Assembly (NCBI GenBank): GCA_019119595.1
Contig: DWWS01000016.1
Coordinates: 27,744 to 91,743, forward strand
Source: Candidatus Eisenbergiella merdavium
GTDB taxonomy: Bacteria; Bacillota; Clostridia; Lachnospirales; Lachnospiraceae
DNA length: 64,000 nt
Direction of reading: 5' to 3'
Each line of letters opens with the position of its first letter. Position 1 is the first letter of the stretch. Shown piece after piece: positions 16,267 to 25,578 of the stretch. The position numbers and the translations under genes were made by a program. The notes under the pieces are model-generated. The model did no database searches, had not been told where the DNA came from, and worked only from the letters and a program-made list of their open reading frames with translations.

Positions 16267-17187
16267 ATGAAGGGGAATTCATTTAGCGTGAGAGCGAAGA
16301 AGGATTTCAGGAGAAACTGGTCTCTGTATCTGCTGGTGCTTCCGGTGCTCATTTTTTATGCGATTTTCATGTATAAGCCCATGTACGGCGCCATTATCGC
16401 GTTCATGGACTATAAGCCCGCCAAGGGAATAGCGGGCAGCGACTGGGTAGGCTTTGAACATTTTATCCGTTTCTTCACCGGACCGTACTTCGGACGTCTG
16501 CTGAAGAACACGCTGCTGCTTTCCATTTACAGCATCATCTGGGGCTTCCCGGCTCCCATCATTCTGGCCCTGCTCCTGAATGAGGTACAGAATAAGGTAT
16601 TTAAGAAGACGGCGCAGACCATTACCTATCTGCCCCACTTCATTTCCCTGGTGGTTGCCTGCGGTATGATCAAGGACTTCTGCCTGACCACCGGACTTTT
16701 CAACGATATCATCACCTTCTTCGGAGGCGAGGCTTCTCCGCTTCTGCAGAATCCGGCCTACTTCCGGACGATCTATACGGCGTCCAGCGTATGGCAGGAG
16801 GTGGGATGGGGCTCCATCATCTATCTGTCGGCCCTGTCCAGCGTGGACAGCCAGCTCTATGAGGCGGCTTCCATCGACGGAGCGAACCGCTGGAAGCAGA
16901 CGCTCCATGTTACGCTTCCGGGCATCATGCCCACCATTATCATCATGCTCATCCTTCGTATGGGTTCCCTGATGAGCATGGGTTATGAGAAGACGATCCT
17001 GCTGTATAATCCTTCTACCTATGATACGGCAGACATTATTTCCTCGTATGTGTACCGTGCAGGTCTGCTGGAGCAGAACTGGAGCTATTCAACGGCCATC
17101 GGTCTGTTCAACTCTGTGGTTAACTGCATCCTGCTGGTAGTGACCAATCAGATCAGCAAACGGACGACAGAGAGCAGTCTGTGGTAA
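16267..17187 (+). CDS. Sugar ABC importer permease (LplB type)
   Basis: A 306-residue inner-membrane permease with about six hydrophobic helices and the cytoplasmic EAA loop EAASIDGANRWKQ, which docks the ATPase. It begins MKGNSFSVRAKKDFRRNW, the usual LplB-like basic N-terminus followed by a first helix at about 20-40. The start at 16267 follows GAGG at 9 bases; upstream in-frame codons lack a ribosome site. The second permease gene follows after 12 bases. Confidence 0.93.
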   Translation: MKGNSFSVRAKKDFRRNWSLYLLVLPVLIFYAIFMYKPMYGAIIAFMDYKPAKGIAGSDWVGFEHFIRFFTGPYFGRLLKNTLLLSIYSIIWGFPAPIILALLLNEVQNKVFKKTAQTITYLPHFISLVVACGMIKDFCLTTGLFNDIITFFGGEASPLLQNPAYFRTIYTASSVWQEVGWGSIIYLSALSSVDSQLYEAASIDGANRWKQTLHVTLPGIMPTIIIMLILRMGSLMSMGYEKTILLYNPSTYDTADIISSYVYRAGLLEQNWSYSTAIGLFNSVVNCILLVVTNQISKRTTESSLW

Positions 17188-17199
17188 GGAGGGGTTTCC

Positions 17200-18078
17200 A
17201 TGAAGGTTAAAATATCAACAGGAGAAAGAATATTCCGAGTATTCAACTACATATTTCTGACGCTGGTGGTGCTGCTGTGTCTGTACCCCGTATGGCATGT
17301 GGTCATGGGCTCGTTCAGCGACGGCAACAAGCTGATCTCGCACACCGGTCCGCTGCTTCTGCCCCTGGGCTTCAGCGTTGACGCCTATGCGAGAGTGTTC
17401 GCCAACCCCAATATCCTCACCGGCTACGCGAACACCATGTTCATCCTGATTGTGGGTGTCATACTGGATCTGATCATGACGTCCCTGGGCGCTTACTTCT
17501 TCTCCAGAAGAGGAGTCATGTTTAAAAAGCCCCTGATGCTGATCATCATGTTCACCATGTTTTTCTCGGGCGGCATCATTCCCTTTTATCTGACGCTGCG
17601 CGACGTGCATCTGACCAACTCCCTTTGGGGACTGATCATTCCCTTCATGGTGAGCACCTACAACATGATCATCTTGAGGACCTCCTTTGAGGCGATCCCT
17701 GAGAGCCTGATGGAAGCGGCAAAGATCGACGGAGCTGGACATATCACCATTCTTGTCCGCATCGTGCTTCCGCTGTCCAAGGCGATCCTGGCCGTTATGG
17801 TGCTTTACTACGGCGTATCCATCTGGAACGGATGGTTCTGGGCGTCCGCAATCCTGCGTGACAGAGAGATGTATCCGCTGCAGCTGATCCTGAGAGAGAT
17901 CCTGCTTTCCAACGATTCCCAGGCAATGGCCGGAGGAGCGGGCGGAGACGCGGAGGCGCTTTCCCAGACGATCAAATACGCGACGATCATGGTGGCTACT
18001 GTGCCGATCCTCTGCGTATATCCTTTCCTGCAGAAATATTTTGCGTCCGGCGTAATGATCGGCGCGGTGAAGGAGTAA
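17200..18078 (+). CDS. Sugar ABC importer permease (LplC type)
   Basis: The partner permease, 292 residues, with six predicted membrane helices and the EAA loop MEAAKIDGAGH. It has the C-terminal YPFLQKYFASGVMIGAVKE ending characteristic of LplC/CarG-group permeases. A GGAGGGG ribosome site precedes the ATG. Its stop overlaps the ribosome site of the next gene, so it is co-transcribed with the glycosidase-like gene. Confidence 0.93.
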   Translation: MKVKISTGERIFRVFNYIFLTLVVLLCLYPVWHVVMGSFSDGNKLISHTGPLLLPLGFSVDAYARVFANPNILTGYANTMFILIVGVILDLIMTSLGAYFFSRRGVMFKKPLMLIIMFTMFFSGGIIPFYLTLRDVHLTNSLWGLIIPFMVSTYNMIILRTSFEAIPESLMEAAKIDGAGHITILVRIVLPLSKAILAVMVLYYGVSIWNGWFWASAILRDREMYPLQLILREILLSNDSQAMAGGAGGDAEALSQTIKYATIMVATVPILCVYPFLQKYFASGVMIGAVKE

Positions 18079-18085
18079 TATCACA

Positions 18086-20098
18086 GTGATGAAAGAAAAC
18101 AAAACGGATTCAACACTGCTGACTGTGGGCCCGGTTTCCGGGCTCACGGTCAGTCTGTGCGAAGAGACATTGCAGTTTACTATCCGGACAGAGGCGTCAG
18201 AATGGAAAACGGAGCCCTCCGTCCGCCCTGTCGTCGTTACGGAAAAAGAGGAGCTTGATTTTTCCAGATGGCAGAGGATCACCCATGAGCAGGTGGAGAC
18301 CGGGTATGGAAGAGGGATCTTAAGCAGCTACCGTGCTCTGGACGGAAAAGAGGACGGCTACGCCTTCGACACCCTTTGCTGGATCGAGGAGACCGGAGAG
18401 GAGCCGGAGGAGAGCGGCGCGGGGCTGGCAGGGAAGGTACATTTTGAATGGATCCCCATCTGTGAAAACGGGCTTTGCGTAAAGGAGGTCCGCTGGCCCG
18501 CGCCCATGGCGTTCCTTTCGGAGGCCGATGAGGAAGGCGCGGCTTCTGAAGCGCATCCGTTTTCCGGCTGGTATACGCTGATCAACGAGGGGCAGGGGCT
18601 TCTGATCCCCAACGATTGGGAGACGGCGGTGAACCGGCTGACCTTCCGCGGACAGTTCCTGACCGCAGGCGGCTACATGCCCTGGTTCGGCCAGGTAAAG
18701 GAACGGAAGGGCTATATCGCCATTGCGGACACACCCTGGAACGCGGGCGCATACGTGGATCATCCCGCAGGCGGCCCCTATACCAATATCGGCATCTGGT
18801 GGGAGCCAAGCCTTGGCCGGATGGATTACAGAAGGAGCGCCACCTATGCGTTCCTGGACGACTGCGATCATAACGATCTGTGCAAAATCTATCGCTTTTA
18901 TGCGAAGCAGACCGGAAAGCTGGTGACGCTGAAGGAGAAGGCGGCAAGGGTTCCCTCTGTGGAAAGGCTCTACGGCTGCGCCTTTGTGCACTGCGGCATC
19001 AAGACGAACGTGCATCCGCTCTCCGATTTTTACGATAAGGAACAGCCGGAGAAGAACAATCACGTGACGCCCTTTGCAAAACGCGCCCATCTGATCAGGG
19101 ACATCAAAAAGCGCGGCGTGGAAAAGCTTTATCTGCATCTGGATGGCTGGGCGGAGCCCGGCTATGACAACAAACATCCGGATTACCTGCCCGCCTGCGA
19201 GGAGGCCGGCGGCTGGGAGGGGATGAAGCAGCTCGCCGATACGGTGCACGACTGCGGCTATCTGTTCGGCATTCACGACCAGTACCGGGATTATTATCTG
19301 AACGCGGAAAGCTTTGACGAGAAGGAGGCGGTGCGCCTTCCCGACGGAACCATGCCCCAGCACAGCCGCTGGGCGGGCGGCCCCCAGACCTATCTGTGCG
19401 CCACGAGAGCGCCCTACTACGTGAAGCGCAATTTCCATGAGATCCTGTCCCACGGGATCGGGATGGACGGCGCCTATCTGGATGTGTTCACCTGCAACGA
19501 GGGTGACGAGTGCGACAACCCGCACCACCGGATGAGCAGACGGGAGTGCTATGAATATAGGAAGCAGTGCTTTGACTGGCTGCTTTCCAAGGGCATTCTT
19601 CCCAGCTCCGAGGAGGTTTCGGACTGGAGCATGCAGAGCCTGGTGTTCTGCCACTACGCGCCCTATCATTTCATGCTGCAGGCTCCCGGAACGCCCAGGA
19701 ACGGCATTGCGGTGCCGCTGTTCAACCTGGTCTATCATGACTGCGTGGTGGAGCCCTGGATGATGGATATTCTGGAGTACGAGGGACATGACGGAAAGCA
19801 ATGCAGGGAGGATCTGATGCTCTACGCCCTCCTGAACGCCGGAGCGCCCTATCTGATCCGGGACGGCGCCTATGAAAATACGGACGGCTCCTTCGCGGGC
19901 TGCGGAGAGCTTGGCCCGGAGGAGACGGCGGAGCGCTGCCGGGTGGTTTCCGAGCTTCATGAGCGTCTGGCCGACTGCCCCATGGTACGCCACGAGCTGC
20001 TGGATGCGGACGGAAAGAGACAGAGAACGGTCTTTGCCGACGGCACGACCGTGACCATCGATCTGGAGAGCGGCTCCTATCAGATTGAAAAGAACTGA
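18086..20098 (+). CDS. Large putative glycoside hydrolase (DUF5696-like / GH101-129-like barrel), not firmly assigned
   Basis: A 670-residue protein with no signal peptide. The first 290 residues look like a beta-rich sugar-binding-type domain; the middle (about 290-560) reads as a TIM barrel, with LYLHLDGWAEPGYDNKHPDY, GMDGAYLDVFTC (a possible Asp nucleophile) and ILPSSEEVSDW (a possible Glu acid/base). This resembles the DUF5696 group and the barrel of GH101/GH129 alpha-N-acetylgalactosaminidases, but I cannot fix the family. It starts at GTG 18086 or ATG 18089, after AAGGAG overlapping the permease stop. Placement after the permeases suggests it cleaves the imported oligosaccharide. Confidence 0.7.
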   Translation: MMKENKTDSTLLTVGPVSGLTVSLCEETLQFTIRTEASEWKTEPSVRPVVVTEKEELDFSRWQRITHEQVETGYGRGILSSYRALDGKEDGYAFDTLCWIEETGEEPEESGAGLAGKVHFEWIPICENGLCVKEVRWPAPMAFLSEADEEGAASEAHPFSGWYTLINEGQGLLIPNDWETAVNRLTFRGQFLTAGGYMPWFGQVKERKGYIAIADTPWNAGAYVDHPAGGPYTNIGIWWEPSLGRMDYRRSATYAFLDDCDHNDLCKIYRFYAKQTGKLVTLKEKAARVPSVERLYGCAFVHCGIKTNVHPLSDFYDKEQPEKNNHVTPFAKRAHLIRDIKKRGVEKLYLHLDGWAEPGYDNKHPDYLPACEEAGGWEGMKQLADTVHDCGYLFGIHDQYRDYYLNAESFDEKEAVRLPDGTMPQHSRWAGGPQTYLCATRAPYYVKRNFHEILSHGIGMDGAYLDVFTCNEGDECDNPHHRMSRRECYEYRKQCFDWLLSKGILPSSEEVSDWSMQSLVFCHYAPYHFMLQAPGTPRNGIAVPLFNLVYHDCVVEPWMMDILEYEGHDGKQCREDLMLYALLNAGAPYLIRDGAYENTDGSFAGCGELGPEETAERCRVVSELHERLADCPMVRHELLDADGKRQRTVFADGTTVTIDLESGSYQIEKN

Positions 20099-20111
20099 CG
20101 ATCAAAGCATA

Positions 20112-20167
20112 AGGCCGGGCGTTGGCGGTGAAAAGCTTCCGTTTTTTCGCCGCCGATGGCCCGGCCT
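20112..20167 (+). promoter_or_regulatory. Long hairpin before the PHP gene
   Basis: AGGCCGGGC (20112-20120) pairs with GCCCGGCCT (20159-20167), and GGCGGTGAAAA (20124-20134) with TTTTCGCCGCC (20144-20154). The T-run is inside the stem rather than after it, so this looks like a stability or processing hairpin more than a terminator. It fills most of the 91-base gap between the two genes. Confidence 0.5.
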
Positions 20168-20189
20168 GCATACAGAGAGGTAGACGAAG

Positions 20190-21167
20190 ATGAAAACAAT
20201 GGAACTGCTTCCGAAAAATGTGACCTGGTATAAGGCGAATCTGCACTGCCACACGGTATTTTCCGATGGGAAAATGACGCCGGAGGAGGTGAAGAAGCAC
20301 TATCAGGAAAAGGGCTATCAGGTGCTCGCCATCACGGATCACGACCATTACGGCGACCACAGGGAGCTGTGCGACGAGAATTTCGTGGCCATCGCGGCGC
20401 TGGAAACGGACATGAACCAGGCAGGAGACATGCTCTGGAATTACCGCCGCACCTGGCACATGAACTGGTACGATACCTGCCCGGATGAAAACAGGGAGAT
20501 CAAGGCGGCCCTTGGAAGGCCGGAGGTTCCCTATGAAGACATGGACGCGGTCAACGCCTATGTGGAAAAAATGAATGCGCTCGGCTTCCTGGGCTGCTAC
20601 AACCATCCCTACTGGTCTCTGCAGACCTGCGGGGAATATACGAGGCTGAAGGGAATGTGGGGCATGGAGATCTATAACCACGGCTGTGAGATGGACGGCC
20701 TTTACGGATATCATCCCCAGTCCTATGACGAGATGCTCCGCAGCGGCCAGAGGCTTTTCTGCGTGTCCACGGACGACAACCACAACAGCATGGCGCAGGA
20801 CGGCGGCCTGTACGATTCCTTCGGCGGTTATATCTGTATCGGCGCTGAGAGCCTGACCTACGAGGGGATCATCGACGCGCTGAAAAAAGGAGACTTCTAC
20901 AGCTGTGTCGTTCCCGACGGCCAGGGAGAGGCGCCCGAGCTTCTGGAATTCACCCTCACCGGAAGCCACGTGCATGTGAAATGTACGCCTGCGGACAAGA
21001 TCTTCTTAAAAACCATGGGAAGAAACTGCCACAGAGCGTCCGCAAAACCGGGTGAGACCATCACGGAGGCGGACTTTGAGCTGAACGGGGAAGAGGGATA
21101 CATCCGTGTGGAGATCTCGGACGGGAAGGGGAGACGGACCGTTTCCAATGCTTATTTTTTGGACTGA
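20190..21167 (+). CDS. PHP-domain metal-dependent phosphoesterase-like protein
   Basis: A 325-residue protein with the PHP metal motifs: LHCHT (His19, His21), ITDHDHYGD (Asp50-His53), ALETDM, and CYNHPYW and STDDNHN later. PHP proteins hydrolyse phosphoesters or related bonds with two or three metals. The C-terminal 90 residues look like a small beta domain (PADKIFLKTMG). Members lie in carbohydrate loci of Clostridia, where their substrate is usually unknown. It has GAGAGG upstream of the ATG and follows the glycosidase-like gene. No signal peptide. Confidence 0.8.
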   Translation: MKTMELLPKNVTWYKANLHCHTVFSDGKMTPEEVKKHYQEKGYQVLAITDHDHYGDHRELCDENFVAIAALETDMNQAGDMLWNYRRTWHMNWYDTCPDENREIKAALGRPEVPYEDMDAVNAYVEKMNALGFLGCYNHPYWSLQTCGEYTRLKGMWGMEIYNHGCEMDGLYGYHPQSYDEMLRSGQRLFCVSTDDNHNSMAQDGGLYDSFGGYICIGAESLTYEGIIDALKKGDFYSCVVPDGQGEAPELLEFTLTGSHVHVKCTPADKIFLKTMGRNCHRASAKPGETITEADFELNGEEGYIRVEISDGKGRRTVSNAYFLD

Positions 21168-21238
21168 AAAGTTTTTGGACAGCGGATAACGCGGCTGTTT
21201 GGGAGGAATTTCCCTGAGACGGCATGGAGGAAAAAAGG

Positions 21239-22835
21239 ATGAGGGGGAAGAAGAAAAAGAACGCTCTTTTAGCAATGCTGAAGGAGGGCGGCAGGCCAGG
21301 GCTGGCCGCTGCTCTCCTTTTTGCGCAGGTTCTCTGTACGGCGCGGGACGTGGCCTGTCTGGTCACTCTGGTCAATGCTACGGACTGCCTTCTGTACGGC
21401 GGGCAGAATCTGGCGGCCGCCCTGCTGTGGATGGCTGCGGCCATGTTTGCGGGCACCCCGGTTTCCATGCTTATGAAATATCTGTCAGGGAGCTATCGCA
21501 TCCGGCTTCAGTGTGCGCTGACGGAAAAATTATCCGGAAGGCTGGAAAAGGCGGAGCTGTCCTGGCTGGAGGAACAGTCCGGCGCAAGGCTTTTGTCTAT
21601 CTGCACGGCGGATCTGAATACATGCATCAGATGGGCGACCTGGAATCTGCCGGAGCTTGTCCGGGTGGGAACCTATACGGTCGCCGTGATTGTCTACTGC
21701 ATGGGGCAGAGCCTGACTCTGACGCTTTGCTTCATTCCGGTGATCGTCGCGGTGATGCCTCTGGTCTCTCTGATCTCCAAACCTCTCAAGGGGATTACGG
21801 ACAGTCAGAGAGAGGCGGCTGCCGAATCACTGAAAAAGGTACAGGAAACGCTTCGTGCTCCGGAATTTGTCAAGGCATACGGGCTGGAGGAAAAAATGGA
21901 CAGCCGCATGGATCAGGCACTTTCCGAACGGCGCAGGCAGGAGGAGGCGAGCGCTGTTCTGATGGGGCTGATCGACGGCCTGCTCTATTTTGCAAGCTAT
22001 CTGCCGGGACTGATCGCGGTAGGGGCCGGCGCCATTTTCATCCTTCGGGGAGAACTGACGGCAGGGTACCTTCTCCTATCCCGGCGGGGAAAAGGTTCTG
22101 AAGGATGTGTCGCTCACCGCAATGCGCGGGGAGTTTATAGCGCTGGTGGGAGAGAGCGGCTGTGGGAAAAGCACGCTGCTGAAGCTTTTGATGGGCGTCT
22201 ACCCGGACTATGAAGGAGAGCTTCTGCTGGAAGGGCTTCCGGTACGGGAATGGGATAAGCGGGCCCTTTACGGCAGGATCTCTCCCGTGTTTCAGCAGCC
22301 TTTTCTTTTCCCGATGACCATCAAAGAGAATCTGGGCCTGATACCGGAGAATCCGGGGGCGTCAGAGCATGCCGAAAAAAAGAGAGAGGCGGTAAAGAAA
22401 GCGGAGGAAAATGTCTGGCAGGCCCTGGCCTCTGCGGAGCTTGCGGATTATGTAAAGGGACTGTCGGACGGGCTGGATACGAAGATAAGCGAGCAGGGAG
22501 CCGGTCTTTCCGGCGGGCAGAGCCAGCGTATGACCATAGCGAGGGCTTTTTTCAAGGATGCGCCGCTGATTTTGATGGACGAGCCGACCAGCGCGCTGGA
22601 TTCGGTGACGGAAAGCGGCCTGCAGCGCGCATTTGAACGGCTGAGGCAGGGAAAGACGGCGGTGGTAGTCGCCCACAGGCTTTCTACGATCCAGAATGCG
22701 GACAGGATATACGTGATGGAAAACGGAAGGATCGTCCAACAGGGAGCACATCAGGAGCTGATCGCACAGGAGGGAGCGTACAGGAGGCTTTATGAGAGCC
22801 AGCTTACGCAGGCTGAAAGGAGGAATGAGGCATGA
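21239..22835 (+). pseudogene. ABC exporter half-transporter, broken (deletion plus frameshift)
   Basis: From ATG 21239 (GGAGG 7 bases upstream, inside the first ATG at 21224) the frame encodes the membrane domain with helices to about LTAGYLL near 22075. It then runs out of frame to a stop at 22213. The ATPase domain continues in another frame, from FSYPGGEKVLKDVSL near 22078 to 22835, with Walker A GESGCGKST, signature LSGGQSQR, Walker B LILMDEPT and the H-loop AHRLS. The last membrane helix and linker, about 60 residues, are absent, so a deletion with frame change is seen and not just a base error. The next gene overlaps it by 4 bases. Confidence 0.8.
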
Positions 22836-24603
22836 AAACGGTATCCTTTCGGGAATCCCTGGCGGGGATCTGTCGTCTGTATGGATTTTTAAAGGGGCAG
22901 AGCCTCCTGTATGTCGTCGGGCTGATTCTGGTGTCCGCCTTTCAGCTTTTTTCCAGTCTGTTTGAGGGCCAGCTTTACAGCACGGTTACGCGCATCGGCC
23001 AGTCCGGAGAGGGAAGGATCGCAGAACAGCTCTTTTTTATCTGCGGGTTTCTTGCGGCGCTTGTCGTCATGCGTGTCGTTGGAACCATTTTTTATCTGAG
23101 GTCAGTCGCCAGAGGAGACGAGGCGCTGCGCAGGCGGCTCGGAAGAACACTCGTCCGGATGCCTCTCTCCATATGGTATACAAGGCACAGCGGAGACTGG
23201 ATGGCGATTCTTGGAAAGGACGCGGACGAGGCGTCAGGAGTGTATAAGGATCAGGCAAACATGCTCCTGGCCTGTATCATACAGGCGGCGGGAGGGCTTA
23301 TGCTCCTGCTGTGGATGAATCCTGTGCTGGCGGCGTGGGGACTGATCACCGGACTTGGCTATATGTGGATCGGCTTTTTGAACTGGAAGAGAATGTATGG
23401 CTATGAGAACAGACTGCGGGAGGCCGCAGGAGGGATGGCGGAACAGTTTTCCAACCAGATTGAAGGACGCTGGGTCAGCAGATTTTACGATCTGCAGACG
23501 GTCCTTTCGGGAAAAATGGACGCTGCACGAAAAGAATATGAGGACGGCGGAGAGCGGAGCGCGCGCGTCAGCGCCCTGAACGGCGGGCTGAATCAGATCG
23601 GTTATACGCTGTCCTATTCCGGAACGCTGATCGTTGGGCTGATCCTGGTGAATGCGGGCCGGCTTACGCTGCCGGAAATGCTGTCCATGTGGCCGCTTTC
23701 TCTTGGAATCGCTTTTGGCCTTTTGCAGATCGGCTTTCTTTTTACCGATTATCAGAGTACGGCGGCGGCTGTGGGCCGTCTGCAGCATGTGTTTTCGCTT
23801 CCCTGCGAGGAAGCGGGGAGCGCAGATGCCTGCGGGGCTTCGGATAAGGAGGAGCCGGCCGTCCGCCTGGAGCATGTCAGCTTCTGCTATGAGGCTCCGG
23901 AAGAGAAGGCCGAAAACACTTCCGGTGATGACGGCTGTGATCGGAAAAAATATGCGCTTCGGGACTGTTCGCTTTGCATCCGCAAGGGGGAGAGAGTGGC
24001 CTTTGTCGGAGAGAGCGGAAGCGGAAAGAGCACGCTGATGAAGCTTCTTCTTGGCTTTTACCGCCCGCAGGAGGGAAGGATCGAAGTGGACGGTATCGAC
24101 GTTTCTGCGTCTCCTTCTGCTGTCAGGGGCAGGATCTCTTATGTGCCGCAGAAGAGTCAGCTTTTCGATGACAGTATCTATGAAAATATCGCAATGGTAA
24201 GGCCGGAAAGCGGCCGGGAGGATGTGGAGCGCGCGGCGGCCCGTTCGGGAGCGGATGAATTTATCCGCCAGCTTCCCGAAGGGTATGAGACGCGAGTCGG
24301 AGAGGACGGCGGAAGGCTATCCGGGGACAGCGGCAGAGGATCGCCGTGGCGAGAGCCTTTCTGAAGGATGCGCCCATAATCGTGATGGACGAGGTGACCG
24401 CCGCCCTGGACGGAAAGGCGGAAAGCCATATCAACCGGACGCTGGGCAGTCTGGGAAGGGACAAAACGGTTCTGCTCGTTACACACAGGCTTTCTTCCGC
24501 AGTGTTGGCGGAACGCATCGTGGTGATGGAGCGCGGGCGGATCGTGGAAACCGGGAGCCATGAGGAGCTGCTGAAGAAAAAGGGATATTACAGCAGGCTC
24601 TGA
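22832..24603 (+). pseudogene. ABC exporter half-transporter, frameshifted in the signature motif
   Basis: The first frame (22832-24364) covers the membrane domain and the ATPase up to Walker A (GESGSGKST) and [16 protein letters not shown]. At about 24321 the sequence CTATCCGGGGACAGCGG lacks one base relative to the LSGGQ coding sequence of the paralogues (CTTTCCGGCGGCCAGCGG at 28857). The rest, [27 protein letters not shown] to the end, continues in the +1 frame to 24603. A single-base deletion, or a sequence error, is the only lesion. ATG overlaps the preceding stop (ATGA). Confidence 0.8.
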
Positions 24604-24663
24604 GAAGCGGGAGCGTCGGAACGGGAAGGTTTGGATTCCTGAGCAAAGGGAGGTATTTGGAAA

Positions 24664-25578
24664 ATGAAGCCTGAAATATCAGTGGTCATGACTGCCTGCA
24701 ACACGGGGAAATATATCAGGGATGCCGTGGAAAGCATCCTTTCCCAGTCGAATCCGGATTTTGAGCTGATCGTGGTGAACGACGGTTCCACGGACAATAC
24801 GGATGAGATCATGAACGGAATCCGGGACGAACGCATCCGGTACATAAGATCGGCTGAAAACCGGGGGATAGCCTTTTCCCGGAATCTGGGAACGCAGCAG
24901 GCCAGGGGAAAATATCTGGCGGTCATGGATTCAGACGACATTGCCCCGCCCTATCGGCTCCGGGATCAGTATGATTACATGGAGAGCCACCCGGAGGTGG
25001 GCGTGCTGTCCGGGGACGCTTTTAACTTTGGGACGGAAAACAGATACCGGACGGCCATACAGGGAAACGAGCGGATCCAGTACCGTTTTTTCTTCCGCTG
25101 TCCCATCAACAATCCCGCCGCCATGGTGCGTATGGATCTGCTGGAACGGACACAGGTAAAATATGACGTCAGGTACCGGGTGTGCAGCGATTACAAATTC
25201 TGGATCGACCTGCTGAACCGGACGAAATTTGCGAATCTGGGCGGAAAGCCCTATGTATTTTACCGCACCGGCCATTCGGAAAGCATCACCACCGAAACCA
25301 GCCGCCTGGAATCGGTCAGGGAAAGAAACAGGGTGGTAAAGGAAATCTCCTACGGCTTCCTTGACCGGTTCGGCCTGTCTCTTTCCAAAGAAGAGTACGA
25401 TGCCGTTTTCCTTTTCCGCAGCTACGGGGAAAAGCATCCGGACAGGAGGGATTATGAGAAAATGGCCGCCTGTCTGGAAAAGCTGATCGAACAGGGAAGG
25501 AGCGTGATGGCAAGGAGCGACCTGTGGGAGGAAGAAATGCGCTTCTGGCTTGCAAAATGGGAGAAACTGGTACGATGA
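24664..25578 (+). CDS. Glycosyltransferase family 2
   Basis: A 304-residue cytosolic GT-A fold enzyme that would transfer a nucleotide-activated sugar. Motifs are ISVVMTACNT at the N-terminus, VVNDGSTDNT, and AVMDSDDIAPP, the metal and sugar-nucleotide-binding DxD region. The middle holds the conserved CSDYKFWIDLL stretch. No membrane helix is visible. Its stop overlaps the next ABC exporter ATG (25575), so the two are translated together. A GT2 enzyme between exporter pairs suggests that a glycosylated product is exported, but no precursor peptide gene was seen nearby. Confidence 0.9.
   Translation: MKPEISVVMTACNTGKYIRDAVESILSQSNPDFELIVVNDGSTDNTDEIMNGIRDERIRYIRSAENRGIAFSRNLGTQQARGKYLAVMDSDDIAPPYRLRDQYDYMESHPEVGVLSGDAFNFGTENRYRTAIQGNERIQYRFFFRCPINNPAAMVRMDLLERTQVKYDVRYRVCSDYKFWIDLLNRTKFANLGGKPYVFYRTGHSESITTETSRLESVRERNRVVKEISYGFLDRFGLSLSKEEYDAVFLFRSYGEKHPDRRDYEKMAACLEKLIEQGRSVMARSDLWEEEMRFWLAKWEKLVR

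Noticed and set aside
18320..19993. 557-codon open frame antisense to the glycosidase-like gene
   Set aside because: Shadow composition; the sense frame has acidic barrel motifs and a shared ribosome site with the permease.
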